Positions 50,744 to 59,331 of a DNA stretch of 64,000 nucleotides are shown piece by piece. Where the stretch lies: NCBI RefSeq assembly GCF_001428845.1, contig NZ_LMIU01000025.1, forward strand, positions 279,755-343,754, written 5' to 3'. Below the pieces are notes generated by a model. It did not search any database and was not told the origin of the DNA. It worked only from the letters and a program-made list of their open reading frames with translations. The position numbers were made by a program, and so were the translations under genes. Position 1 is the stretch's first letter. Each line of letters starts with the position of its first letter. This DNA is from Achromobacter sp. Root83. GTDB lineage: Bacteria > Pseudomonadota > Gammaproteobacteria > Burkholderiales > Burkholderiaceae_B.

Positions 50744-50911
50744 TCAATAGAAGGTGATGTAGGCCTTATACAGAATGGAGCCGATGGCCGTGATGAGGCC
50801 CAGGCCCATCAATCCCATGCCGAGATTGCGATCACGCAGCCCGAAACCCACCAGCATGAGCGCGACGCCCGTGACGATGATGATCAACATGGTGTTGGTG
50901 CTGGTATGCAT
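50744..50911 (-). CDS. 55-residue double-spanning membrane protein
   Basis: Below usual length cut-offs but convincing: MHTSTNTMLIIIVTGVALML begins the first hydrophobic helix, followed by a short basic turn (LRDRN) and a second Gly/Leu-rich helix ending in YKAYITFY. GGAGA lies six bases before the ATG on the minus strand. The frame has the GC-rich third-base pattern of the neighbours. It is convergent with the UPF0178 gene, 16 bases away. Function unknown; small proteins of this shape often associate with larger membrane complexes. Confidence 0.7.
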   Translation of the reverse strand: MHTSTNTMLIIIVTGVALMLVGFGLRDRNLGMGLMGLGLITAIGSILYKAYITFY

Positions 50912-51444
50912 AGAGGTCTCCGGTTGGCACGGCGCAGGACCACGGGGGTACTGACTTCATGATAGACAAGGCAGGAAACGAGGCCCCGCAACGGCGTGCC
51001 GCCTGCTTGCGCGAGATCAAGCGCCGGCGGCTTGCTTTGACTGCCACGCCGAAGGGCACTGGCGGAAGGGGCAAACCCGGGGCCGCCGAACGGTTACAGA
51101 CCGTCCGCGCAAAACCCGTCCCGGCAAAAAGTGGCATCCCTCACGGTCTACTCTTGTAGTATAAAGTGCACGCCCTCGCCTACCCTTTGATTCCAGACCG
51201 CTGGCTTGCTTGAGCTGGGCAGAATTTTCCGGGTGGCGCTTGAAGCCCTGCTTCGCACGGCGGACGGCCAAAGCCGCCCGATTTTCGCGAATTCAGCTGC
51301 CTGCATCGGTCTGCCTGCCGACCGAGGAAAGCGCCTTGTGGCGCTTGCGCCTGGTTTGAACACGCCGCCGGCTTGAAGCCGCTCGAAAATGGCCGTGTAT
51401 CGATGCATGCATGCCTGAACCCATTTAGATGGACTAATGACGCT
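50912..51444. other. 533-base structured region ahead of the carbohydrate operon
   Basis: No convincing gene. A TAGTATAAAG box near 51158-51167 is a possible -10 for the operon. The leader then shows several stems: CGGTC-TGCCTGCC-GACCG near 51307-51324 and AAGCGCC-TTGT-GGCGCTT (51329-51346). Codon-like third-base bias is absent. A long folded 5' leader is likely, but I recognise neither a riboswitch nor a JUMPstart/ops element. Confidence 0.45.
51329..51346 (+). promoter_or_regulatory. Perfect 7-bp hairpin in the operon leader
   Basis: AAGCGCC, loop TTGT, GGCGCTT, about 100 bases before the methyltransferase start. No T-tract follows. It could influence transcript stability or elongation. 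Confidence 0.4.
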
Positions 51445-52167
51445 ATGACAAACAAGCTGGACGTTCATGTTGCTGCATACCAAGGGGACAATCTCTACGA
51501 TTTCGACAACGAGATTCTCTTGACCTGGTATCCGCAGCGGATCCTGCATCACGCCGGGTCAGCGCGCTCTTTGCTTGAACTGGGGCTGGGCCACGGCTAT
51601 ACCACCGACATCTTCTCCTCCCGCTTCGAGCGCCACGTCGTGCTGGAAGGCTCCCCGGCGGTGATCGGCAATTTTCGTGAAAAGCACCCGGACTGCCGCG
51701 CCGAAATCGTCGAAACCTGGTTCGAGAACTTCGCCACCGACGAACGCTTCGATGTCATCGTGATGGGTTTCATCCTGGAGCACGTCGACGACCCCGTATT
51801 GATTCTGCGCCGCTTCCGCGATTTTCTCGCCCCCGGCGGCAAAATGTTCCTGGCGGTGCCCAACGCCGAAGTGATGAATCGCCGGCTGGGTAATCTGGCC
51901 GGGCTGCTCGACGATGTGACCACCCTGTCCGACAACGACGTGCTCCTCGGCCACAAGCGCTACTACGACGTGGCGACGTTCAGCGCCGACATCACGCAGG
52001 CGGGCTGCGGCGTGGACCTGCTGGAGGGCATTTACCTGAAGCCCTTCACCACGGCCCAGATCACTTCCCTTCACCTGGACCGCAAGATCATCGACGCGCT
52101 GTGCCAACTTGGCATTGGCTACCCGGAACTCAGTTGCGGCCTGCTTGCGGAGATTTCGGTCCGATGA
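51445..52167 (+). CDS. Class I SAM-dependent methyltransferase, first gene of a carbohydrate operon
   Basis: A 240-residue methyltransferase. The SAM motif I is LLELGLGHGYTTDIFSSRF, followed by the acidic VLEGSP and the post-I FDVIVMGFILEHVDDPV. This is the layout of methyltransferases found in polysaccharide and secondary-metabolite clusters (Methyltransf_11/23). I use the ATG at 51445 (MTNKLDVHVAAY); an ATG at 51403 is possible. It overlaps the epimerase gene by four bases (ATGA), and all four genes 51445-55008 are arranged head to tail. The acceptor is unknown; a sugar or lipid-linked sugar is inferred. Confidence 0.82.
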   Translation: MTNKLDVHVAAYQGDNLYDFDNEILLTWYPQRILHHAGSARSLLELGLGHGYTTDIFSSRFERHVVLEGSPAVIGNFREKHPDCRAEIVETWFENFATDERFDVIVMGFILEHVDDPVLILRRFRDFLAPGGKMFLAVPNAEVMNRRLGNLAGLLDDVTTLSDNDVLLGHKRYYDVATFSADITQAGCGVDLLEGIYLKPFTTAQITSLHLDRKIIDALCQLGIGYPELSCGLLAEISVR

Positions 52168-53012
52168 AGATACTTCTCGCGGGTGGCACTTCTATGTTGG
52201 CGCAGGCGCTACGCCCTGCGCTGGCGCCTTTTGCCGAAGTCCTTACGGCGGGGCGCAGCGGCTGCGATATGGAATTGGACCTGGCCTGGCCTGCCGAGCG
52301 CATGGCGCTTCCGGCGGGCCTGGATGCGGTCATTCATCTTGGGGCGCATTTTGGCGGACAGAGTTTCGCCGATATGCTGGCCGCCGAAGACGTGAACGTG
52401 TTGGGCGCACTGAAGCTGGCCGACGCCTGCGTCCGCGCTGGCGTGGGTCAATTGGTACAGGTTTCCAGCATTTTCGCGGCCCTCGACCAGGATTCTCCGT
52501 TCCACAACGTCTATGCCCTGTCCAAGCGCCACGGCGAAGAACTGACGCAGCTCTATTGCCGAAGCGCCGGCTTGCCCTTGGCGATCGTGCGTCCGGCACA
52601 AATGTATGGCGAAGGCGAATCCTTCCGCCGCCACCAGCCGTTCGTGTACATGCTTCTGGACCGCGCGCAACGCGGCGAAGACATCGTCCTTAACGGCAAC
52701 CACGACGCCCAGCGCAATTACATACACATTGCGGATGTGGCCGAAGTCTTGGCCCGCGTGGTGCAACAGCGCGTTGAAGGCCGCTACGATTGCGCCAGTC
52801 TGTCCAACGCACGCTTTTCCGAAATCGCGGCGGCGGCGATCGCCGCCTTTGGCAGCGCTGGCACGGTCCGCTTCGATCCGTCCAAACCGGACACTCGCGA
52901 CAACGCCTTTGCCTCGGATGATTCGCTCTATCAACGGATCGATTACTTCCCGCGTATTTCGCTGACGGAAGGATTTGCTCGCGAGGCGGCGCGCAGAAGG
53001 GCCTTGCCATGA
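52164..53012 (+). CDS. NAD-dependent epimerase/dehydratase (extended SDR)
   Basis: A 282-residue extended short-chain dehydrogenase. The N-terminal nucleotide motif is MKILLAGGTSMLAQAL, a GxxxxxA variant rather than the classical GxxGxxG. The catalytic Tyr-Lys is NVYALSKRHGEEL preceded by VSSIFAALD, and the substrate region is RNYIHIADVAEVLARV. These features fit nucleotide-sugar epimerases or reductases of the RmlD/GalE group. The start overlaps the methyltransferase stop. Its product is probably a modified nucleotide sugar used in the same pathway. Confidence 0.85.
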   Translation: MKILLAGGTSMLAQALRPALAPFAEVLTAGRSGCDMELDLAWPAERMALPAGLDAVIHLGAHFGGQSFADMLAAEDVNVLGALKLADACVRAGVGQLVQVSSIFAALDQDSPFHNVYALSKRHGEELTQLYCRSAGLPLAIVRPAQMYGEGESFRRHQPFVYMLLDRAQRGEDIVLNGNHDAQRNYIHIADVAEVLARVVQQRVEGRYDCASLSNARFSEIAAAAIAAFGSAGTVRFDPSKPDTRDNAFASDDSLYQRIDYFPRISLTEGFAREAARRRALP

Positions 53013-53083
53013 ACCAGGTGCGGTTGCCAGATCGCTACCCGCGTCGGCTGGCGGTTGATTAAGGCGAGATGGGGAAGATTTAC

Positions 53084-54046
53084 ATGTTCAGATGGAAAAA
53101 ACTCGGCAAAGTATTCGATCCCAAGGATCTGACCACGCCGACCTGGATGCACGAATTCGCGCAGTCGCCCTCGGTGCTGATCGCGGACACTTACGTGCGG
53201 GTTTATTTCTGCTCGCGTCCCGCTCCCGGGCCGGATGGGCAGTATCTCAGCTATATCTCCTACATTGACCTCGATCGCGGCAATCTGCAGCGGGTGCTTC
53301 GAGTCTGCGAGGAACCGGTACTGCCGCTGGGAAATTACGGCACCTTCGACGAATTCGGCACCTATCCGGTATCGGTGATCCGCAACGGCGACGAGATCCG
53401 CGCCTACTACGCCGGCTGGACGCGCTGCGAATCGGTGCCTTTCAATGCCGCCATCGGCCTGGCCGTCAGCCGGGACGGCGGGGAAACCTTCCAGCGCCTG
53501 GGCGAAGGCCCGGTGCTGCCCTACTCCCCGGATGAACCTTTCCTGCTCGGCAGCCCGCGTATCCGCAACTTCAACGGACGCTGGCAGCTCTGGTATGTGG
53601 CGGGCAAGGAGTGGAGGATGACCGACGGCAAGCCGGAGCCGGTGTACAAGATACGCATGGCGACCTCCGACAACGGCATCGACTGGGTCAAGCTGGGCCA
53701 GGATCTGATCGCCGACAAGCTGGGCGAGCATGAATGCCAGGCATGCCCGGACGTGATCTTCCGCGAGGGCCAGTACCACATGTTCTTTTCGTACCGCGAT
53801 ATCCGGAACTACAAGGGCAGCGAGGGCGGCTACCGCATCGGATATGCCGTGTCGGCCGACATGGTGAACTGGCAGCGCAACGATGACCTGGTAGATATCA
53901 ACTTGTCCGAAACGGGCTGGGATTCGGAAATGGTCAACTATCCGCATGTCTTCGAATTGGACGGCGCCACCTACATGCTGTATCAGGGCAATGGCATGGG
54001 ACGCGCTGGCTTCGGATTGGCGGTGCTGGAATCGAAGAGCGTATGA
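53084..54046 (+). CDS. Five-bladed beta-propeller glycosidase-like protein, copy 1
   Basis: A 320-residue protein of the GH43/GH32/GH130-like propeller superfamily. Blade signatures are seen: FAQSPSVLIADTYVRVYF, AAIGLAVSRDGGETFQRL, RMATSDNGIDWVKLG, RIGYAVSADMVNWQRND. Residues shared with the next gene (EHECQACP/DECQALP; WDSEMVNYPHVF/WDAQMQCYPHLF) mark the probable active centre. No signal peptide is present, so it acts in the cytoplasm, which argues for a biosynthetic, phosphorylase-like or binding role rather than digestion of external glycans. Starts at 53069 and 53084 are possible; 53084 follows GGGGAAG and gives MFRWKKLGKVFDP, matching the paralogue. Confidence 0.75.
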   Translation: MFRWKKLGKVFDPKDLTTPTWMHEFAQSPSVLIADTYVRVYFCSRPAPGPDGQYLSYISYIDLDRGNLQRVLRVCEEPVLPLGNYGTFDEFGTYPVSVIRNGDEIRAYYAGWTRCESVPFNAAIGLAVSRDGGETFQRLGEGPVLPYSPDEPFLLGSPRIRNFNGRWQLWYVAGKEWRMTDGKPEPVYKIRMATSDNGIDWVKLGQDLIADKLGEHECQACPDVIFREGQYHMFFSYRDIRNYKGSEGGYRIGYAVSADMVNWQRNDDLVDINLSETGWDSEMVNYPHVFELDGATYMLYQGNGMGRAGFGLAVLESKSV

Positions 54047-55008
54047 AAGCAGCGATGAAATGGAAGAAGCTGGGCAAATTGTTCGATCCGACCGAACACA
54101 CCCTGCTCGAGAATGGCGCCGGATTTGCCCAGTCGCCTCAGACGCTGGTACTGGCGGACCGGGTTCGGGTGTACTTTTCCACTCGCGAACGCGATAGCGT
54201 CGGCAAGTACCTGAGCCACATCGCCTATGCCGATTTTTCGCGCGACATGAGCCGCTTGCTTGGCGTATCCACGCAGCCTGTGCTGCCCTTGGGCGGGCTG
54301 GGTTGTTTCGATGAGCATGGCATTTTCCCGATCAACGTTCTCCAGGATGGAGATCGGGTGCTGGCCTACACGACCGGCTGGAACCGCAAGGTGTCGGTAT
54401 CGGCGGACGCCTCGATCGGCCTTGCCATCAGCCATGACGCCGGACAGACTTTCCAGCGCCACGGCACGGGCCCGGTGCTGACGGCCTCGCTGAACGAGCC
54501 GTTCCTGGTGGCGGATGCCTTCGTGCAGCGCTACGGCGACGTCTATCACATGTGGTACATCTACGGCACCAAGTGGCAGAAGTTCAGTGAAACCGCCCCG
54601 CCGGACCGCGTCTACAAAATTGCCCACGCCACCTCGGCGGATGGCATCGACTGGCGGCGCGATGGACGACAGATCATCAGCGACCGGCTGAACGCCGACG
54701 AGTGTCAGGCGCTTCCCACGGTGATCGCCCTGGACGGCGTCTACCACATGTATTTCTGCTACCGCCAGGCCTATGGGTTCCGGCAGGACCCCAGCCGCGG
54801 CTATCGCATTGGCTACGCCCATTCCACCGACCTGGAACACTGGGTGCGCGATGACAGCTTGGCGGGCATAGACGTTTCCGCTGAAGGCTGGGACGCGCAG
54901 ATGCAATGCTATCCCCACCTGTTCCAGGTGGATGGCAAGGCGTACCTGCTCTACAACGGCAACGAGTTCGGACGCCATGGATTTGGCATCGCCGTACTGG
55001 ACAGATAA
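54043..55008 (+). CDS. Five-bladed beta-propeller glycosidase-like protein, copy 2
   Basis: A 321-residue paralogue of the preceding gene, recognisably similar from end to end: KWKKLGKLFDP, FAQSPQTLVLADRVRVYFS, ASIGLAISHDAGQTFQRHG, ATSADGIDWRRDG, SRGYRIGYAHSTDLEHWVRD. It starts within the stop of copy 1 (ATGA) and has no signal peptide. Two tandem, diverged copies suggest either a heteromer or successive steps on related substrates. Some propeller proteins of this class act on phosphorylated or nucleotide-linked sugars. Function not assigned. It is the last gene before tRNA-Val. Confidence 0.75.
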   Translation: MKAAMKWKKLGKLFDPTEHTLLENGAGFAQSPQTLVLADRVRVYFSTRERDSVGKYLSHIAYADFSRDMSRLLGVSTQPVLPLGGLGCFDEHGIFPINVLQDGDRVLAYTTGWNRKVSVSADASIGLAISHDAGQTFQRHGTGPVLTASLNEPFLVADAFVQRYGDVYHMWYIYGTKWQKFSETAPPDRVYKIAHATSADGIDWRRDGRQIISDRLNADECQALPTVIALDGVYHMYFCYRQAYGFRQDPSRGYRIGYAHSTDLEHWVRDDSLAGIDVSAEGWDAQMQCYPHLFQVDGKAYLLYNGNEFGRHGFGIAVLDR

Positions 55009-55032
55009 ATACGCCGGATGATGGACCGCCCC

Positions 55033-55088
55033 GCGGCAGCGGCGGGATTTAGCGGCAGCGGCGGGATTCAACGGCAGTGGCGGGTGCA
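55033..55088 (+). repeat. Three imperfect 19-base tandem repeats
   Basis: GCGGCAGCGGCGGGATTTA (55033-55051), GCGGCAGCGGCGGGATTCA (55052-55070) and ACGGCAGTGGCGGGTGCA (55071-55088). The first two differ at one base. They start 25 bases after the stop of the second propeller gene and may be a strain-variable repeat or part of a 3' untranslated structure. Confidence 0.85.
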
Positions 55089-55208
55089 GCCTGGGCCTGT
55101 CCGCGCTGCCCGCTTTCTTTGCCCGCCGTCACTCCCCGCTGTGCAGCCTGGCCTCACTGCCCACTGTCGGCGTAACGGCGCACAGGCCACGAATCCGCCC
55201 CGGAAAAC

Positions 55209-55233
55209 AAAAAAGCCAACCGTAAGGTTGGCT
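55209..55233 (-). terminator. Terminator of tRNA-Val
   Basis: On the minus strand AGCCAACC-TTAC-GGTTGGCT followed by a T-rich run (TTTTTGTTTT). It lies about 109 bases beyond the tRNA 3' end. Confidence 0.88.
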
Positions 55234-55341
55234 TGATTGCAATTCCCGACAAGGGCAACGGGTTCCGCTTTGTTGCCATGGGTAAATCCTGTGGATTCGT
55301 CCCGTGGCGACTTCGCCTGTTGCCGCTTTTCGAGGGTCTTT

Positions 55342-55416
55342 GGTGGGTGGTACAAGTTTCGAACTTGTGACCCCTGCCGTGTGAAGGCAGTGCTCTACCA
55401 CTGAGCTAACCACCCC
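55342..55416 (-). tRNA. tRNA-Val (anticodon CAC)
   Basis: A 75-nt cloverleaf reads from 55416 down to 55342. The acceptor is GGGTGGT/ACCACCC with encoded ACCA. The D arm is GCTC-AGTGGTA-GAGC. The anticodon arm CTGCC-TTCACAC-GGCAG gives CAC, which reads GUG. The T arm is ACAAG-TTCGAAA-CTTGT. It reads the GTG codon, abundant in this GC-rich genome. Transcription is leftward; dnaQ lies upstream on the same strand. Confidence 0.96.
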
Positions 55417-55477
55417 GAAAGAGGCGAAATAATAGCATGTTTTTTTGAACGTGCGCAAGTCGCCTGCGTGGACACGC

Positions 55478-56197
55478 TCAGGCCGGCACCGGCGCATCCA
55501 TCTTGCGCCAGACGCATTCGCCGTTCACGGCCTTGTCCAGCGCCGCCAGGTAGGCGTCATGCTCGGCCAGTTCTTCCGCGCTGGCCTGCAGCACGGGCAG
55601 GCCCGAGGCGTCGAACTTCGCCAGCACGATGCCGTTGCCGCCCGCGCCATCGTTGTCGTCCACATCGATCAGCAGCGCATCCTGGCCGCGCGTCATGGCC
55701 AGCCAGACCTCGGCAAGAAGCTGCGAGTCCAGCAGCGCGCCGTGCAGCGTCCGGTGGGCATTGGAAATGCCGAAGCGGTCGCACAGCGCGTCCAGCGAAT
55801 TGCGCTTGCCGGGGAACAGCGAGCGGGCGTGCAGCAGCGAATCGGTGACGGTTTCGCAGAATTCGGTGATCGGACCGCGGCCGGTCTTGGCGAGTTCGGC
55901 GTTGAAGAACTTGACGTCGAACGCGGCGTTGTGCGCGATCAGTTCCGCGCCCTGGATGAACTTCACGAATTCGTCCGCGACATCCGCGAAGCGGGGCTTG
56001 TCCGACAGGAACTCCGTGGTCAGACCATGCACCGCCAGCGCCTCCGGATCGCTGTCGCGGTCCGGGTTCAGGTACAGGTGCAGATTGTTGCCCGTGGACA
56101 TCCGGTTGATCATCTCCACGCAGCCGATCTCGACGATGCGATGGCCCTGGGCAGGGTCCAGTCCGGTGGTTTCAGTGTCAAAGATGATCTGGCGCAT
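55478..56197 (-). CDS. dnaQ: DNA polymerase III epsilon subunit (3'-5' proofreading exonuclease)
   Basis: A 239-residue DEDDh exonuclease with all five catalytic residues: Asp7 and Glu9 (FDTETTGLD), Asp94 (HNAAFDVKFF), His152 and Asp157 (HGALLDSQLLAEVW). The C-terminal part (about 180-239) is the tail that binds the polymerase alpha subunit. The start at 56197 is only two bases from the stop of the RND pump gene upstream. This implies co-transcription with the pump, although dnaQ normally pairs with rnhA. The pump operon therefore may feed essential dnaQ expression, unless a promoter lies inside the pump gene. Confidence 0.95.
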   Translation of the reverse strand: MRQIIFDTETTGLDPAQGHRIVEIGCVEMINRMSTGNNLHLYLNPDRDSDPEALAVHGLTTEFLSDKPRFADVADEFVKFIQGAELIAHNAAFDVKFFNAELAKTGRGPITEFCETVTDSLLHARSLFPGKRNSLDALCDRFGISNAHRTLHGALLDSQLLAEVWLAMTRGQDALLIDVDDNDGAGGNGIVLAKFDASGLPVLQASAEELAEHDAYLAALDKAVNGECVWRKMDAPVPA

Positions 56198-56199
56198 AG

Positions 56200-59100
56200 C
56201 TATTCCGACGCTTGTGGCTGCGAGGCCGGCGGCGTCTGCGGAGGATGCGCTTCGCTGCCGGACTTGCCGGGTTTCTTGCGTGCGGTGGCTATCAGCGTGT
56301 AGGCCACCGGCACGACGAACAAGGTCAGTAGTGTACCCAGCAACAGCCCGCCCACCAGAACCCAGCCGATCTGCTGGCGCGATTCGGCCCCCGCGCCGGT
56401 GGACAGGGCCAGCGGCACGGTGCCGAGCACCATCGCGCCGGTCGTCATCAGGATGGGGCGCAGGCGCAGCACGCTGGCCTCGGTCACGGCTTCGAACAGT
56501 TCCCTGCCCTCGTCGCGCAACTGGTTCGTGAATTCCACGATCAGGATGCCGTGCTTGGTGATCAGCCCCACCAGCGTGATCAGGCCGATCTGGCTGTAGA
56601 TGGACAGCGTGCCGCCCGTCAGCCACAGGGCCAGCAGCGCGCCCGTCATGGACAGCGGCACCGACAGCATGATGATGAAGGGATTGCGCCAGCTTTCGAA
56701 CTGCGCCGCCAGCACCAGGTAGATGAAGGCCAGGGCCATCCCGAAGACCAGATAGATGCTGCCCGACGAATCGCGGAATTCACGGGACTGGCCGTCCAGA
56801 TCCGTCACGATGGTGTTGGGAAGGACCTCGCGCGCCACCTGGTGCATATGGGTCAGCACTTCACCCAGCGCGTAGCCCGGCGCCACGGCGGCGTCGATCT
56901 TCACGGCGCGCAGGCGGTTGAAGTGGTTCAGCGATTGCGGCGACACGCCTTCGTGCACGCCGAGCAGGTTGTCGAGCTGGACCATGCTGCCGTCGCGCGC
57001 GCGGACGTAGATGCCGGAGATATCGGTGGGATTGGCGCGGTCGCGCGGCGTCACCTGCACGATCACGTCGTACTGCTCGCCCTCGTCCTTGTAGCGGGTG
57101 ACCTGGCGGCCGCCCAGCATGGACTCGAGCGTGCGGCCCACGGTGTCCACATTGGCCCCGACGTCGGCCATCTTGTCGCGGTCCACACGCACCCGCAGTT
57201 CCGGGGTGTTCAGGCGCAGGTCCGTGTCCAGGTTCAAGAGGCCGGGGTACTTGCGCAGCTCGGTCAGGAATATTTGCGTCAGCCGCGACAGTTCCTCGTA
57301 CGAGGCCTGGCTCATGATGATGAATTCCACCGGCTTGGAGCGGGCGGACTGGCCCAGGGACGGCGGATTGGTCGGGAAGGCGCGCACGCCCGGCAGCGAC
57401 GCAAACTGCGGCTGCAGCTGCTGGGTGATGGCCTGCTGCTTGCGTCCGCGCTCTTCCCAGGGCTTGAGCCGCAGGATGGCGGTGCCGTCGGTGACCGTGG
57501 GAAAGCCCACCGTGACCTGGCTGCCGCTGGCCTCTGGGATGTCGGCATAGAATTTTTCGATGCCCAGCATGCTGTCCAGCGTGTAGTTCAGCGTGGCGCC
57601 TTCCGGCGAATTGACGATGCCGAAGACCACGCCCCGGTCCTCGATCGGCGCCAGCTCGCTCTTGACGACCTTGAACAGGACGCCGCTGCTGGCCGCCACC
57701 ACCACGCCGATCACCACCACCAGCCAGCGGCGCCGCAAGGATGCGCCCAGCAGGCGCCGGTAGCCGTTGCTCATGCCGTTCAGCCAGCCTTCGATCAGGT
57801 TGTACCAGCGGCTGTGGCTGTTCTGGTGCCGTAGCAGCACCGAACACATCATGGGCGTGAGCGTCAGCGCCACGAAGCCCGACACCAGCACGGCGCCGGC
57901 GAGCGCCAGCGCGAATTCGATGAACAGCCGGCCGGTGCGGCCCGTGGCGAACGCCAGCGGCGCGTACACCGTGACCAGGGTCATGGTCATCGCCACCACG
58001 GCAAAGCCGATTTCCTTCGAGCCGCGCAACGCCGCCTCTTTGGGAGGCATGCCGTCTTCGATGTGGCGGTAGATGTTTTCCAGCACCACGATGGCGTCGT
58101 CCACCACCAGGCCGATGGCCAGCACCATGGCCAGCAGCGTCAGCGTGTTGATGGAAAAGCCGAAGAAGTACATCAGGGCGCACGCGCCCACCAGCGATAC
58201 CGGGATGGTGACGATGGGAATGATGCTGGCGCGCAGGTTGCGCAGGAAAAAGAAGATCACCAGCACGACCAGGATGATCGCTTCACCGATGGTGTGGAAG
58301 ACGGAGGTGATGGAGCGTTCGATGAACACCGACGAGTCGTACGCGATGTTCAGCTTCATGCCGGCCGGCAGGGTCTCGTTCAGACGCTCGACTTCCTGGC
58401 GCGCCGCCTTGGACAGTTCCAGCGGGTTGGCGGTGGACTGCCGGGTCACGCCGATGTTGATGGCGGGCTTGCCGTTGAAACGCGACAGCACGCGGTCGCT
58501 GGCGGCGCCGATCTCGACCTTCGAGACATCGCGCAGCCGCACCGGATAGCCCTTTACGTTGGCGACGATCACGTCTTCGAATTGCGCGGGAGTTTGCAGG
58601 TCGGTGGACGACACGACCGAGAACTCGCGGGCGCGCGATTCGATGCGGCCCGCGGGGATCTCGACGTTCTGGCTGCGCAGCGCGGCTTCGACGTCCTGCA
58701 CCGTCAGGCCGTAGGCGGCCAGTTTGTCGCGATCCACGTAGATGCGCATGGACGGCAGGCGCTCGCCGAAGACGCGCACCTCCGCCGCCCCCGGCAGCAC
58801 CGACAGGCGGGTCTTGATATAACGGTTGATGTAGTCGGAAGTCTGGATCGCCGAATATGAACCCGACTCCACGGCGATATAGATGATGGGCTGGGAATCC
58901 GCCTCGACCTTGCCGATGATGGGCTCGTCGATTTCATCGGGCAGGAAGCGCCGGGCGCGGGACACCTTGTCGCGGACTTCGGCCGCCGCGGCGTCCGGAT
59001 CGCGCGACAGGTTGAACCTGATGTTGATCAGGCTGCGCTCGGAGCGGCTGCGCGAGGTCATCACGTCCACGCCCTCGATGCCCGCCAACTGGTCTTCCAG

Positions 59101-59298
59101 GGGCTTGGTCACCTGGGATTCGATCACCTCGGGCGATGCGCCCTTGTAGGTGGTGTCCACCGACACGATGGGTTCGTCGATCTTCGGATACTCGCGCACC
59201 GTCAGGCGCGAGTACGAAATCAGGCCGATCAGCACGATGATCAGCGACAGGACCGACGCAAACACCGGCCGCTTGATGCAGGTTTCCGAGATACGCAT
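56200..59298 (-). CDS. RND (HAE1-type) efflux pump inner-membrane protein
   Basis: A 1032-residue trimeric pump subunit. The N-terminus MRISETCIKRPVFASVLSLI, the twelve-helix pattern, the proton-relay motif GLVVDDAIVVLENIYRHIEDG in TM4, and the two large periplasmic loops (about residues 35-330 and 560-860) are all present. It works with the membrane fusion protein encoded just upstream. Sequence features resemble the MexF/MdtB/TriC-like group, but the substrate cannot be called. No outer-membrane factor gene is in the window. Confidence 0.94.
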   Translation of the reverse strand: MRISETCIKRPVFASVLSLIIVLIGLISYSRLTVREYPKIDEPIVSVDTTYKGASPEVIESQVTKPLEDQLAGIEGVDVMTSRSRSERSLINIRFNLSRDPDAAAAEVRDKVSRARRFLPDEIDEPIIGKVEADSQPIIYIAVESGSYSAIQTSDYINRYIKTRLSVLPGAAEVRVFGERLPSMRIYVDRDKLAAYGLTVQDVEAALRSQNVEIPAGRIESRAREFSVVSSTDLQTPAQFEDVIVANVKGYPVRLRDVSKVEIGAASDRVLSRFNGKPAINIGVTRQSTANPLELSKAARQEVERLNETLPAGMKLNIAYDSSVFIERSITSVFHTIGEAIILVVLVIFFFLRNLRASIIPIVTIPVSLVGACALMYFFGFSINTLTLLAMVLAIGLVVDDAIVVLENIYRHIEDGMPPKEAALRGSKEIGFAVVAMTMTLVTVYAPLAFATGRTGRLFIEFALALAGAVLVSGFVALTLTPMMCSVLLRHQNSHSRWYNLIEGWLNGMSNGYRRLLGASLRRRWLVVVIGVVVAASSGVLFKVVKSELAPIEDRGVVFGIVNSPEGATLNYTLDSMLGIEKFYADIPEASGSQVTVGFPTVTDGTAILRLKPWEERGRKQQAITQQLQPQFASLPGVRAFPTNPPSLGQSARSKPVEFIIMSQASYEELSRLTQIFLTELRKYPGLLNLDTDLRLNTPELRVRVDRDKMADVGANVDTVGRTLESMLGGRQVTRYKDEGEQYDVIVQVTPRDRANPTDISGIYVRARDGSMVQLDNLLGVHEGVSPQSLNHFNRLRAVKIDAAVAPGYALGEVLTHMHQVAREVLPNTIVTDLDGQSREFRDSSGSIYLVFGMALAFIYLVLAAQFESWRNPFIIMLSVPLSMTGALLALWLTGGTLSIYSQIGLITLVGLITKHGILIVEFTNQLRDEGRELFEAVTEASVLRLRPILMTTGAMVLGTVPLALSTGAGAESRQQIGWVLVGGLLLGTLLTLFVVPVAYTLIATARKKPGKSGSEAHPPQTPPASQPQASE

Positions 59299-59331
59299 GG
59301 CGCTACCGCTGAAAGTGGATAAGGGCCGGCG

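Larger units (their letters stand above)
55009..55341. other. 333-base gap with repeats and the tRNA-Val terminator
   Basis: It contains the triple 19-base repeat (55033-55088) and the leftward terminator of the tRNA transcript (55209-55233). Nothing else is recognised. No copy of the tRNA 3' end that would mark an integration scar was found by eye. Confidence 0.6.

Noticed and set aside
50959-51159. 66-residue plus-strand frame upstream of the methyltransferase
   Set aside because: Arg/Ala-rich composition, no ribosome site, and it overlaps the likely promoter.
51140-51444. JUMPstart/ops element or known riboswitch in the carbohydrate operon leader
   Set aside because: I looked for the GGCGGTAG ops core and common riboswitch motifs and saw none.
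55018-55236. 72-residue frame over the 19-base repeats
   Set aside because: Its composition simply reflects the repeats and it reads into the tRNA terminator; no homology pattern.
55342-55416. Integration site with duplicated tRNA-Val 3' end
   Set aside because: No second copy of the tRNA 3' segment and no integrase gene could be found within the window by eye.
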